A stretch of DNA of 10,944 nucleotides, taken from contig CALGAM010000204.1 of assembly GCA_937951935.1 (NCBI GenBank), positions 1 through 10,944 on the forward strand, read 5' to 3'. Of the stretch, positions 1 through 5,831 are shown piece after piece. Source of the stretch: an uncultured Micromonospora sp. (GTDB lineage Bacteria; Actinomycetota; Actinomycetes; Mycobacteriales; Micromonosporaceae). How positions within the stretch are numbered: position 1 is the first letter of the stretch; the number at the start of each line of letters is the position of its first letter. The notes beneath the pieces were generated by a model that made no database searches, was not told the origin of the DNA, and worked only from the letters and a program-made list of their open reading frames with translations. A program made the translations under genes and the position numbers.

Positions 1-762
1 GACGTGCCGGACGAGGGTGGCCACCTCTCGCAGCCCGGTGCGGGTGAGCTCGCGCCGGACCCGGATCCCGGCGGCCGACGGCGCCGCCCCGGCCAGCCGG
101 GCCAGGGTGCGGAAGGTGCTGCTGGTGGCGGCGACCCGGTCCCACCCGGTCCTCGTCACCTCCTCCAGGGCCGGCCCGAGGATGCGTTCGACGTGCTCCT
201 CCAGCTGGGCGACGACGGCCGGGGCGGGGACGGCGTCGGCGTCGGGCCCGGTCGCGAACCACTCACGGGTCAGCCGGCCCGCACCGAGCGGCAGGGAGAG
301 CGCGCACTCGGGCTCCTCGTCGGGCCCGGCCGCCAGCTCCAGGGACCCGCCGCCGATGTCCAGCACCAGCAGCCGCCCCGCGGACCAGCCGAACCACCGG
401 CGTACGGCGAGGAAGGTCAGCCGGGCCTCGTCGGTGCCGGACAGGGCCTGGAGGCGGACCCCGGTCTCGGCCCGGACCCGGGCCAGCACGTCCGGCGCGT
501 TGGTGGCGTCCCGGACCGCGGAGGTGGCGAGGGCCAGCAGGTCGGCGGAGCCCAGCCGCTGCGCGGAGAGCCTCGCCTGCGCGACCGCGGCGACGAGGGC
601 GTCGACGCCGGCCCCGGTCAGCGCCCCGTCCCGGCCGACCCGCTCGGCGAGGAGGAGGACCTTCTTCTCCGAGTGCACCGGCCGGACGGGGGCCCCGCGA
701 CGGGCGTCCGCCACCAGAAGGTGCACGGTGTTGGAACCGACATCGAGTACGCCGAGTCGCAT
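1..762 (-). CDS. ppx1: Ppx/GppA-family exopolyphosphatase, Ppx1 type (3' end outside window)
   Basis: Exopolyphosphatases release phosphate from the ends of polyphosphate; the Ppx/GppA family has an actin/Hsp70-like ATPase fold and is cytoplasmic. An open frame of 254 codons runs from ATG at 762-760 to the window edge, so about 50-90 C-terminal residues are missing. Visible family motifs are the N-terminal phosphate loop DVGSNTVH (residues 7-14), ATSAVRDATN (79-88), LSGTDEARL (107-115) and the second phosphate loop DIGGGSLEL (135-143), followed by LPLGAGRLTREW and TSSTFRTLARL (213-223). The N-terminus and the stretch around LTFLAVRRWFGWSAGR closely resemble M. tuberculosis Rv0496 (Ppx1) as I remember it. 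The classical family usually reads tEAlR where this protein reads TSAVR; Ppx1 proteins share that variant, so it is not damage. The ATG has no Shine-Dalgarno sequence and sits 7 nt below a -10 box, so the mRNA is probably leaderless. The gene is divergent from the cysteine-cluster gene. Confidence 0.93.
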   Translation of the reverse strand, partial: MRLGVLDVGSNTVHLLVADARRGAPVRPVHSEKKVLLLAERVGRDGALTGAGVDALVAAVAQARLSAQRLGSADLLALATSAVRDATNAPDVLARVRAETGVRLQALSGTDEARLTFLAVRRWFGWSAGRLLVLDIGGGSLELAAGPDEEPECALSLPLGAGRLTREWFATGPDADAVPAPAVVAQLEEHVERILGPALEEVTRTGWDRVAATSSTFRTLARLAGAAPSAAGIRVRRELTRTGLREVATLVRHV

Positions 763-769
763 GGATTGC

Positions 770-798
770 ACGCTAGACGCAGGTCGAGGCGGGGTCAC
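770..798 (-). promoter_or_regulatory. Candidate ppx1 promoter giving a leaderless mRNA
   Basis: On the minus strand GTGACC (798-793) and TAGCGT (775-770) are separated by 17 nt. They match the actinobacterial sigma-70 pattern TTGACN / TANNNT at the key positions. The -10 box ends 7 nt before the ppx1 ATG, so transcription would start at or next to the start codon. This is inferred from spacing and consensus only. Confidence 0.4.
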
Positions 799-803
799 GG
801 GCG

Positions 804-809
804 TACGCT
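804..809 (+). promoter_or_regulatory. Candidate -10 box of the cysteine-cluster gene (leaderless)
   Basis: TACGCT (TANNNT pattern) lies 6 nt before the GTG at 816. No Shine-Dalgarno sequence precedes that GTG, which fits a leaderless transcript starting at the G. No convincing -35 box lies 17-19 nt upstream, so the call rests on the -10 box and its spacing. This promoter and the ppx1 promoter occupy the same 53-bp gap in opposite directions. Confidence 0.3.
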
Positions 810-815
810 GGCCGC

Positions 816-1835
816 GTGGCAGCACGTAACCAGCTCCGGGTCCTCGTGGACGATCCCGCCGACCCACGCAGCCGGGAGGTCCCGCTCGACTTCCCTCGGG
901 AGTGGATCGAGTTTCCCGACCCCGCCGATCCCGAGCACCTGATCCGGGCCGACCTGACCTGGCTCCTGTCCCGCTGGAGCTGTGTCTTCGGCAGGACCTG
1001 CCACGGCATCATCGCCGGCCGCTCCGCCGACGGCTGCTGTTCGCACGGCGCGTTCTTCACCGACGCCGACGACGAGAAGCGGGTCCGCGGGGCGGTGAAA
1101 CGCCTCACCCCGCGGACGTGGCAGCACTACCGGAGGGGCTTCAAGAACTACACCGAGATGGACTCGGTGGACGGCGAGGCTCCGGCCCGGCGTACCGCGA
1201 CCCGGGGCGAGGACGGCCCCTGTGTCTTCCTCAACGACCCCGACTTCCCGGGCGGCGGCGGCTGCGCGCTGCACGCCCAGGCGCTGCGGGACGGCGTACA
1301 CCCGCTGGAGTACAAGCCGGACGTCTGCTGGCAGCTCCCGATCCGGCGCGACCAGGACTGGGTCACGCGACCCGACGGGACGAAGGTGCTGGTCTCCACG
1401 CTCGGCGAGTTCGACCGGCGCGGCTGGGGCGAGGGTGGGCACGACCTGGACTGGTGGTGCACCTCCTCGCCGGAGGCACACGTCGGGACCGAGCCGATGT
1501 ACGTCTCGTACGAGCCCGAGCTGACCGCGTTGATCGGCAAGGCGGCGTACGCCAGACTCGCCGCGTTCTGCGCCGAACGGGCCCGGCGCGGGCTGGTCGC
1601 GCCGCATCCGGCGACCGCCGGGGCCGACCCGGTGGTGGTGTACCGGCAGCAGGGCGACCCGACGGCGGCGGGCCCGAGGGCCGCCGCGGCTGCCGACAAC
1701 GGCACGAGCGCCACCACCGGCGACGGCAGGACCACCGCCGCGGCTGCCGGCAGCCGCAGGACGGCCCCCACCGGCGGCGGCAGGGCCGCCAGCCGTCGGC
1801 GTCCCACCCAGCGCAGGGCCGAACCAGGTTCCTGA
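816..1835 (+). CDS. Conserved cysteine-cluster protein (YkgJ/DUF3109-like pattern), unknown function
   Basis: A 339-residue protein starting at GTG 816. Residues 40-255 form a cysteine-rich core: C56-x5-C62, the pair C74-C75 in GCCSHGAF, C136, C150-A-L-H153, C171 in KPDVCWQLPIR, C215 and C252. The order CxnCC ... C ... CalH ... KPxxCxxxPIR resembles the zinc- or iron-sulphur-binding cysteine clusters of the YkgJ/DUF3109 group; this is a pattern match by eye, not a search result. Residues 270-339 are a low-complexity tail rich in Ala, Thr and Gly, with Arg clusters near the end, and are probably disordered. There is no signal peptide or membrane segment, so a cytoplasmic location is likely. 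It is divergent from ppx1, the same relation as Rv0495c to Rv0496 in M. tuberculosis, so it is probably that gene's counterpart. Its biochemical function is not known to me. A later start is possible, but HLIRADLTWLLSRWSC must be included. Confidence 0.85.
   Translation: MAARNQLRVLVDDPADPRSREVPLDFPREWIEFPDPADPEHLIRADLTWLLSRWSCVFGRTCHGIIAGRSADGCCSHGAFFTDADDEKRVRGAVKRLTPRTWQHYRRGFKNYTEMDSVDGEAPARRTATRGEDGPCVFLNDPDFPGGGGCALHAQALRDGVHPLEYKPDVCWQLPIRRDQDWVTRPDGTKVLVSTLGEFDRRGWGEGGHDLDWWCTSSPEAHVGTEPMYVSYEPELTALIGKAAYARLAAFCAERARRGLVAPHPATAGADPVVVYRQQGDPTAAGPRAAAAADNGTSATTGDGRTTAAAAGSRRTAPTGGGRAASRRRPTQRRAEPGS
1681..1749 (+). repeat. In-frame 15-bp direct repeat in the low-complexity 3' end of the cysteine-cluster gene
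   Basis: CCGCCGCGGCTGCCG occurs at 1681-1695 and again, identically, at 1735-1749, exactly 54 bp (18 codons) apart. Each copy encodes part of an Ala run. The related GGCGACGGCAGG / GGCGGCGGCAGG also recur. The tail looks as if it grew by in-frame duplication and may vary in length between strains. Confidence 0.6.
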
Positions 1836-1860
1836 CCGACCGCGCCGGCCGGCCGACGGG

Positions 1861-1874
1861 GGGCCGCGCGGCCC
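1861..1874. terminator. GC palindrome between convergent genes, likely bidirectional terminator
   Basis: GGGCCGCGCGGCCC is a perfect 14-bp palindrome (5-bp stem, 4-nt loop). It sits in the 47-bp gap between the stops of the cysteine-cluster gene (1835) and regX3 (1883). A second palindromic run, GCCGGCCGGC, precedes it at 1844-1853. There is no T-tract, which is common for actinobacterial terminators. The location supports the role; efficiency is unknown. Confidence 0.4.
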
Positions 1875-1882
1875 GGTCCGTG

Positions 1883-2566
1883 CTACGGCTCGAACTTGTA
1901 GCCCAGACCGCGGACGGTGACGATGAACCGCGGCTGTGACGGCTCCGGCTCCACCTTCGAGCGCAGTCGCTTGATGTGGACGTCGAGGGTCTTGGTGTCG
2001 CCGACGTAGTCCGCGCCCCAGACCCGATCGATGAGCTGGCCCCGGGTGAGCACCCGCCCGGCGTTGCGCAGCAGCAGCTCCAACAGTTCGAACTCCTTCA
2101 ACGGCAGCTGCACCGGGTTGCCGTCGACGGTCACCACGTGCCGCTCGACGTCCATCCGCACCGGGCCGGCGGCCAGGGTCGACGCGTTCGCCTCGGCGCC
2201 CTCGCTGTTGCGCCGCCGCAGCACGGCCCGGACCCGGGCCACCAGCTCCCGGGGCGAGTACGGCTTGGTGACGTAGTCGTCGGCGCCGATCTCCAGCCCG
2301 ACCACCTTGTCGATCTCGCTGTCCCGCGCGGTGACCATGATGATCGGGACCTGGGACCGTTGGCGGAGCTGGCGGCAGACCTCGGTGCCGGACATCTCGG
2401 GGAGCATCAGGTCGAGCAGCACGATGTCGGCCCCGGAGCGGTCGAACTCGGTCAGCGCGTCGGTTCCGGTCGCCGCGATCGAGACCTCGAATCCCTCCTT
2501 GCGCAGCAGGTAGGAGAGGGCGTCGGAGAACGACTCCTCATCCTCGACCACGAGTACGCGGGCCAC
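1883..2566 (-). CDS. regX3: Phosphate-responsive response regulator RegX3 (PhoP type, OmpR family)
   Basis: A 227-residue OmpR/PhoB-family regulator, the usual full length. The receiver domain (about residues 3-117) has the acidic pair E8-D9, phosphoacceptor D52 in LLDLMLPEMSG, T79 and K101 in VTKPYSPREL. The winged-helix DNA-binding domain (about 130-227) contains LPLKEFELLELLLRNAGRV, the recognition region around TKTLDVHIKRLRSK, and a wing ending RGLGYKF. The sequence matches RegX3 proteins throughout. The start is GTG at 2566, preceded by GAGGAAGG with AGGA 6 nt upstream. SenX3 is the partner kinase, encoded 31 nt upstream in the same operon. RegX3 (PhoP in Streptomyces) activates phosphate-starvation genes through PHO-box repeats. 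GTTCACC repeats between senX3 and phoU are its probable target here, giving autoregulation. Confidence 0.95.
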   Translation of the reverse strand: MARVLVVEDEESFSDALSYLLRKEGFEVSIAATGTDALTEFDRSGADIVLLDLMLPEMSGTEVCRQLRQRSQVPIIMVTARDSEIDKVVGLEIGADDYVTKPYSPRELVARVRAVLRRRNSEGAEANASTLAAGPVRMDVERHVVTVDGNPVQLPLKEFELLELLLRNAGRVLTRGQLIDRVWGADYVGDTKTLDVHIKRLRSKVEPEPSQPRFIVTVRGLGYKFEP

Positions 2567-2597
2567 GGACCTTCCTCTCTTCGTCGATCCGTACGGT

Positions 2598-3926
2598 CTA
2601 GCCGACCGGATCGGTCTCGATCTCCACTGACGGTGCCGGCGGCAGGAAGGCGTCCGGTGGACGCGCAGGAAGCCGCAGGGTGAACGTCGAACCGCCCCCG
2701 AGGGTGCTGGAGACCTCGACCCGGCCGCCGTGGTTGGTGGCGATGTGCTTGACGATCGCCAGCCCGAGCCCGGTGCCGCCGGTCTGCCGCGACCGGGCCT
2801 GGTCGGTGCGGTAGAAGCGCTCGAAGATCCGGTCGACGTCGTCCGGGGCGATGCCGATGCCCTGGTCGGTCACGGCGATCTCGATGTGGTCGCCGGCGTG
2901 CCGGACGGTCAGGGTGACGGTCGTTCCCTCCCCGGAGTAGGCGATCGCGTTCTCGACCAGGTTGCTGACCGCGGTGGCGATCTGGCTGTCGCTGCCGTAG
3001 ACGGTCAGCTCACGGTCACCCTCGACGACGATGTCGATCCCCCGGGCGGTGGCGGCGGTCCGGGTCCGGTCGAGAACCTCGGCGACGACCCAGTCCACGG
3101 CGACGGGATCGGGGTCGGGCAGCGGCTCGGCGCCCTGGAGCCGGGTGAGCTCCAACAGCTCGTTGACGAGCTTACCGAGTCGGGTCGACTCGTGCTGGAT
3201 CCGCTCGGCGAACCGGCGCACCGCCGCCACGTCCTCGGACGAGTCGGGAACCCCCCTGCCGGTGGTCTGGTCGATGGCGTCCAGCAACGCCTCGGCGAGG
3301 AGTTGCAGCGCGCCGATCGGGGTCTTCAGCTCGTGGCTGACGTTGGCGACGAAGTCCCGGCGCACCCGGGCCACCCGGTGCGACTCGGTGACGTCGGCCG
3401 CCTCGACGGCGACGTGGCCGGCCCCGATCCCCATCGCCCGCAGGTGTACGCCGAGCGGATCCTGCATGCCGCCGTCGCGTCCCCGTGGCAGGTCCAGCTC
3501 CACCTCGCGGCGCACTCCGGTGCGGCGTACCTGGCCGGCGAGGGTCCGGACGATCGGGTGCGCGGCGACCGTACCGGGGGTGGTGCCGACCCGGAGCAGG
3601 CCCATGGCCCGGGCGGCCGGGTTGACCAGAATCGGGACGTCGTGGGCATCCAGGACGATGACCCCGACCCGGAGCGAGTCCAGGCTCCTGCGGCCGAGAC
3701 CGGGCAGCCCGCCCGCCTCCTCGTCGATGCCCGTCGCCGGCTTCCTGGCGCGTGGGGCGCCGCCGGCCACGCCCTGGCCGCAGGCGGCACCCGTGCGATG
3801 TTCGGGCGGTGTGTCGGCGGCCCGACGGATCTGGGTGAGCCGGTGACGGAGCCGGACCCGGCCGAGGGACAGGCCGAGGCCGAGGGCGAGCCCGCCGATC
3901 ACACCCGCGACCACCCCCCAGTCCAC
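2598..3926 (-). CDS. senX3: Phosphate-sensing sensor histidine kinase SenX3 (PhoR type)
   Basis: A 442-residue membrane kinase that phosphorylates RegX3. Order of parts: one N-terminal transmembrane helix (about residues 4-22), a basic Ala/Gly/Pro-rich linker (30-75), a PAS-like region (about 81-185), the HisKA dimerization domain with H198 in FVANVSHELKTP, and a HATPase domain. The ATPase domain has the N box NLVENA (322-327), G1 DQGIGI (354-359), F box ERFYR and G2 GTGLGLAI (384-391). All catalytic motifs are intact. I see one clear membrane helix and no extracellular sensor loop. This fits the view that kinases of this type sense phosphate through PhoU and the Pst transporter rather than by a periplasmic domain. 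The start is GTG 3926; the in-frame ATG at 3956 runs into a stop after two codons. No Shine-Dalgarno is visible and a TACGAT box lies 6 nt upstream, so the mRNA is probably leaderless. The gene is co-transcribed with regX3 and divergent from phoU. Confidence 0.95.
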   Translation of the reverse strand: MDWGVVAGVIGGLALGLGLSLGRVRLRHRLTQIRRAADTPPEHRTGAACGQGVAGGAPRARKPATGIDEEAGGLPGLGRRSLDSLRVGVIVLDAHDVPILVNPAARAMGLLRVGTTPGTVAAHPIVRTLAGQVRRTGVRREVELDLPRGRDGGMQDPLGVHLRAMGIGAGHVAVEAADVTESHRVARVRRDFVANVSHELKTPIGALQLLAEALLDAIDQTTGRGVPDSSEDVAAVRRFAERIQHESTRLGKLVNELLELTRLQGAEPLPDPDPVAVDWVVAEVLDRTRTAATARGIDIVVEGDRELTVYGSDSQIATAVSNLVENAIAYSGEGTTVTLTVRHAGDHIEIAVTDQGIGIAPDDVDRIFERFYRTDQARSRQTGGTGLGLAIVKHIATNHGGRVEVSSTLGGGSTFTLRLPARPPDAFLPPAPSVEIETDPVG

Positions 3927-3932
3927 GCGGCG

Positions 3933-3938
3933 ATCGTA
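3933..3938 (-). promoter_or_regulatory. Candidate -10 box of the senX3-regX3 operon (leaderless)
   Basis: On the minus strand TACGAT (TANNNT) ends 6 nt before the senX3 GTG, which would place the transcript start on the start codon. No good -35 hexamer is present at 16-19 nt spacing. That fits a promoter needing an activator, and the GTTCACC repeats begin about 60 bp further upstream. Inference from spacing only. Confidence 0.35.
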
Positions 3939-3998
3939 GGGTCATCGTCAGCCCATTGACCAGGCAAAATCGGGCGAATCACGTGGCTGTCGGGGAAT

Positions 3999-4041
3999 GT
4001 TCACCCCGCGGCCGCACGTCGTTCACCGACGTTCACCTCCG
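3999..4041 (+). promoter_or_regulatory. PHO-box-like array: three GTTCACC direct repeats
   Basis: GTTCACC occurs perfectly at 3999-4005, 4021-4027 and 4031-4037. The first two are 22 bp apart (two 11-bp units, with a degenerate unit between them at 4010-4020), and the last two are 10 bp apart. In Streptomyces the PhoP PHO box consists of 11-bp direct repeat units whose conserved core is GTTCACC, and a box of this kind lies between phoU and phoRP. The array here is in the same position, between senX3 and phoU, so RegX3~P binding is a strong inference. It would act on phoU downstream and on senX3-regX3 in the other direction. Confidence 0.75.
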
Positions 4042-4058
4042 GGCCGCCACGGCCGCCC

Positions 4059-4064
4059 TACCGT
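4059..4064 (+). promoter_or_regulatory. Candidate phoU -10 box
   Basis: TACCGT (TANNNT) lies 17 nt after the last 11-bp repeat unit (4031-4041), so the RegX3 site would sit at the -35 region, as expected for an activated promoter with no true -35. The 5' leader would be about 105 nt. The match is weak on its own; the position relative to the PHO repeats is the main support. Confidence 0.3.
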
Positions 4065-4175
4065 GGGCGGGACCCTTCCTGCCGTACGCGCCAGGCGGTC
4101 GACCCACACCGGCGGTCGCCGACCGGATCGGTGTGGTCGGCCGGGCGTGGCGGCCTCACCCTGCGGGACGTGATC

Positions 4176-4817
4176 ATGCGCGAGGAATTCCGGATCGACC
4201 TCAACATCGTCAGCCAACTCCTGGTCGACATGGCCGAAGCGGTACGGGAGGCGATGCGCCAGGCCACGACGGCGCTGCTGACCGCCGACCGGAGGGCGGC
4301 CGAGGGCGTCATCCTGCGGGACGCGGAGATCGACTCGATCTTCCGGCAGGTGGAGGAGCGGGTCTGTGACCTGCTGGCCCGGCAGGCCCCGGTCGCCACG
4401 GACCTGCGGACCCTGATCACCGCGCTGCACGTCGCCGCCGACCTGGAACGGATGGGCGACCTGGCCGACCACGTCGCCAGGACGGCGCTGCGCCGTCATC
4501 CGTCGCCGGCCGTGCCGGCCGAGCTGCGCGGGGTCTTCCGTGAGATGGCGGGGGCGGCCGACCGCATGGCCGGCAAGATCGCCGGCGTGCTGTCGAAGCC
4601 CGACGCCACCCTCGCCGCCGAGTTGGAACAGGACGACGACACCATGGACGACCTGCACCGACGGCTCTTCGCGATCCTGCTGGACGACGCGTGGCCGTAC
4701 GGGGTGGAGACGGCGATCGACGCCACCCTGCTCGGCCGCTTCTACGAGCGGTACGCCGACCACGCGGTGAACGCCGGCCGTCGGGTCGTCTACCTGGTCA
4801 CCGGTGAACCCGCCTGA
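4176..4817 (+). CDS. phoU: Phosphate-signalling regulator PhoU
   Basis: PhoU is a cytoplasmic helical-bundle protein that links the Pst phosphate transporter to the sensor kinase and keeps it off when phosphate is plentiful. The 213-residue protein shows the two PhoU repeats: the first around RRAAEGVILRDAEID...ATDLRTLITALHVAADLERMGDLADHVA, the second around LEQDDDTMDDLHRRLF...DATLLGRFYERYADHAVNAGRRVVYLVTGE. Both E/DxxxD metal-binding helices (ERMGD and ERYAD) are intact. The start is ATG 4176, preceded by a weak GGGA about 9 nt upstream, and aligns with the N-terminus of Streptomyces PhoU proteins. An upstream in-frame GTG at 4131 would add 15 residues with no family support. The gene is divergent from senX3 and probably a RegX3 target. 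No pst transport genes are in the window. Confidence 0.95.
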   Translation: MREEFRIDLNIVSQLLVDMAEAVREAMRQATTALLTADRRAAEGVILRDAEIDSIFRQVEERVCDLLARQAPVATDLRTLITALHVAADLERMGDLADHVARTALRRHPSPAVPAELRGVFREMAGAADRMAGKIAGVLSKPDATLAAELEQDDDTMDDLHRRLFAILLDDAWPYGVETAIDATLLGRFYERYADHAVNAGRRVVYLVTGEPA

Positions 4818-4824
4818 GGCGCGG

Positions 4825-4865
4825 GGAAGGGCCCCGGCGTCGGGTCCGCGACAGAGGGCCCTTCC
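4825..4865. terminator. Strong inverted repeat between phoU and gpmA, bidirectional terminator
   Basis: GGAAGGGCCC (4825-4834) pairs perfectly with GGGCCCTTCC (4856-4865), a 10-bp stem. The 21-nt loop contains a smaller stem, GTCG (4839-4842) with CGAC (4849-4852). It begins 8 nt after the phoU stop and ends 17 nt before the gpmA stop, so it can serve both convergent genes. The right arm is followed by TTCC rather than a T-run. Confidence 0.7.
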
Positions 4866-4881
4866 TTCCGTGCCTGCGGGC

Positions 4882-5685
4882 TCACCGCCCCTGGTTGGCG
4901 ACCGCGGCGGCTGCCTCCTTGGCGGCCTCCGGGTCGAGGTACGCCCCACCGGTCACCAGTGGACGCAGCGAGGCGTCGAGGTCGTAGCGCAGCGGGATAC
5001 CGGTCGGGATGTTCAGCTTGGCGATCGCCTCGTCGGAGATGTTGTCGAGGTGCTTGACCAGCGCCCGTAGCGAGTTGCCGTGCGCGGCGACCAGTACGGT
5101 CCGCCCGGCGAGGATGTCCGGCACGATCGAGTCGTACCAGTACGGCAGCAGCCGGTCGACGACGTCCCTGAGGCACTCGGTGCGGGGCATCAGCTCCGGG
5201 GGGAGCAGGGCGTAGCGTGGGTCCCCGACCTGGGACCACTCGTCGTCGTCGGAGATCGGCGGCGGCGGGGTGTCGTAGGACCGGCGCCAGAGCATGAACT
5301 GCTCCTCGCCGTACTCGTCGAGGGTCTGCTTCTTGTTCTTGCCCTGCAGCGCGCCGTAGTGCCGCTCGTTGAGCCGCCAGGAGCGGCGTACCGCGATCCA
5401 GTGCCGGTCGGCGGCGTGCAGCGCCAGCTCGGCGGTCCGGATCGCGCGGCGGAGCACGCTGGTGTGTACCACGTCGGGTAGCAGGTTGTGCTGGCGCAGC
5501 AGCTCGCCACCGCGGCGCGCCTCGGCCTCACCCTTGGCCGTGAGGTCCACGTCGACCCAGCCGGTGAAGAGGTTCTTGGCGTTCCAGTCGCTCTCGCCGT
5601 GCCGGAGCAGCACCAGCGTGCCGACCGCCGCGCCTTCTCCGGCCACCGGCGCACCCTCCGGTGCGGTCCTCGTACTCGCAGTCAT
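4882..5685 (-). CDS. gpmA: 2,3-bisphosphoglycerate-dependent phosphoglycerate mutase
   Basis: The enzyme interconverts 3- and 2-phosphoglycerate in glycolysis and gluconeogenesis through a phosphohistidine, in the cytoplasm. In the 267-residue product the LLRHGESDWN motif carries R28 and the phosphorylated H29, FTGWVDVDLT follows, E107 lies in LNERHYGALQGKNK, and the second catalytic histidine H202 is in VAAHGNSLRAL. The length is slightly over the usual 250 because of a 20-residue N-terminal extension rich in Ala, Gly and Glu. Start choice: ATG 5685 has AGGA 8 nt upstream, whereas ATG 5694, three codons earlier, has AGG directly abutting it, so 5685 is preferred. It converges with phoU and is divergent from the MFS gene. 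Its closeness to senX3-regX3 matches gpm1 (Rv0489) in M. tuberculosis. Confidence 0.96.
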   Translation of the reverse strand: MTASTRTAPEGAPVAGEGAAVGTLVLLRHGESDWNAKNLFTGWVDVDLTAKGEAEARRGGELLRQHNLLPDVVHTSVLRRAIRTAELALHAADRHWIAVRRSWRLNERHYGALQGKNKKQTLDEYGEEQFMLWRRSYDTPPPPISDDDEWSQVGDPRYALLPPELMPRTECLRDVVDRLLPYWYDSIVPDILAGRTVLVAAHGNSLRALVKHLDNISDEAIAKLNIPTGIPLRYDLDASLRPLVTGGAYLDPEAAKEAAAAVANQGR

Positions 5686-5758
5686 GAAGTTCATCCTGCC
5701 GGACCCACCACCCCGGCACGCAACGACCCGGCGTGAGGACCGACACGTGGAAAAACGG

Positions 5759-5788
5759 ATGACCCCGGTCGTGGCCCCCGACTACGGT
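5759..5788 (+). promoter_or_regulatory. Candidate promoter of the MFS gene
   Basis: ATGACC (5759-5764) and TACGGT (5783-5788) are separated by 18 nt and match TTGACN/TANNNT at the conserved positions. The transcript would begin near 5795, with a leader of about 37 nt that includes GGGGG 7 nt before the GTG at 5832. The rest of the 146-bp gpmA/MFS gap shows no other clear signal; I could not identify the gpmA promoter. Confidence 0.35.
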
Positions 5789-5831
5789 CGTAAGGCATTT
5801 ACTGGCAGTCGGTCATTACATCGGGGGCGCG

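Noticed and set aside
2730..3959. A 409-codon open frame on the plus strand opposite senX3
   Set aside because: Antisense shadow of an intact kinase; composition is typical of GC-rich reverse frames and no motif is recognisable.
4131..4175. Upstream GTG start for phoU adding 15 residues
   Set aside because: PhoU proteins begin at the MREEF-like sequence; the extension WSAGRGGLT has no family support and no better ribosome-binding site.
5686..5694. Upstream ATG for gpmA, three codons earlier
   Set aside because: AGG abuts the ATG, too close to work as a Shine-Dalgarno sequence. ATG 5685 has AGGA at a normal 8-nt spacing.
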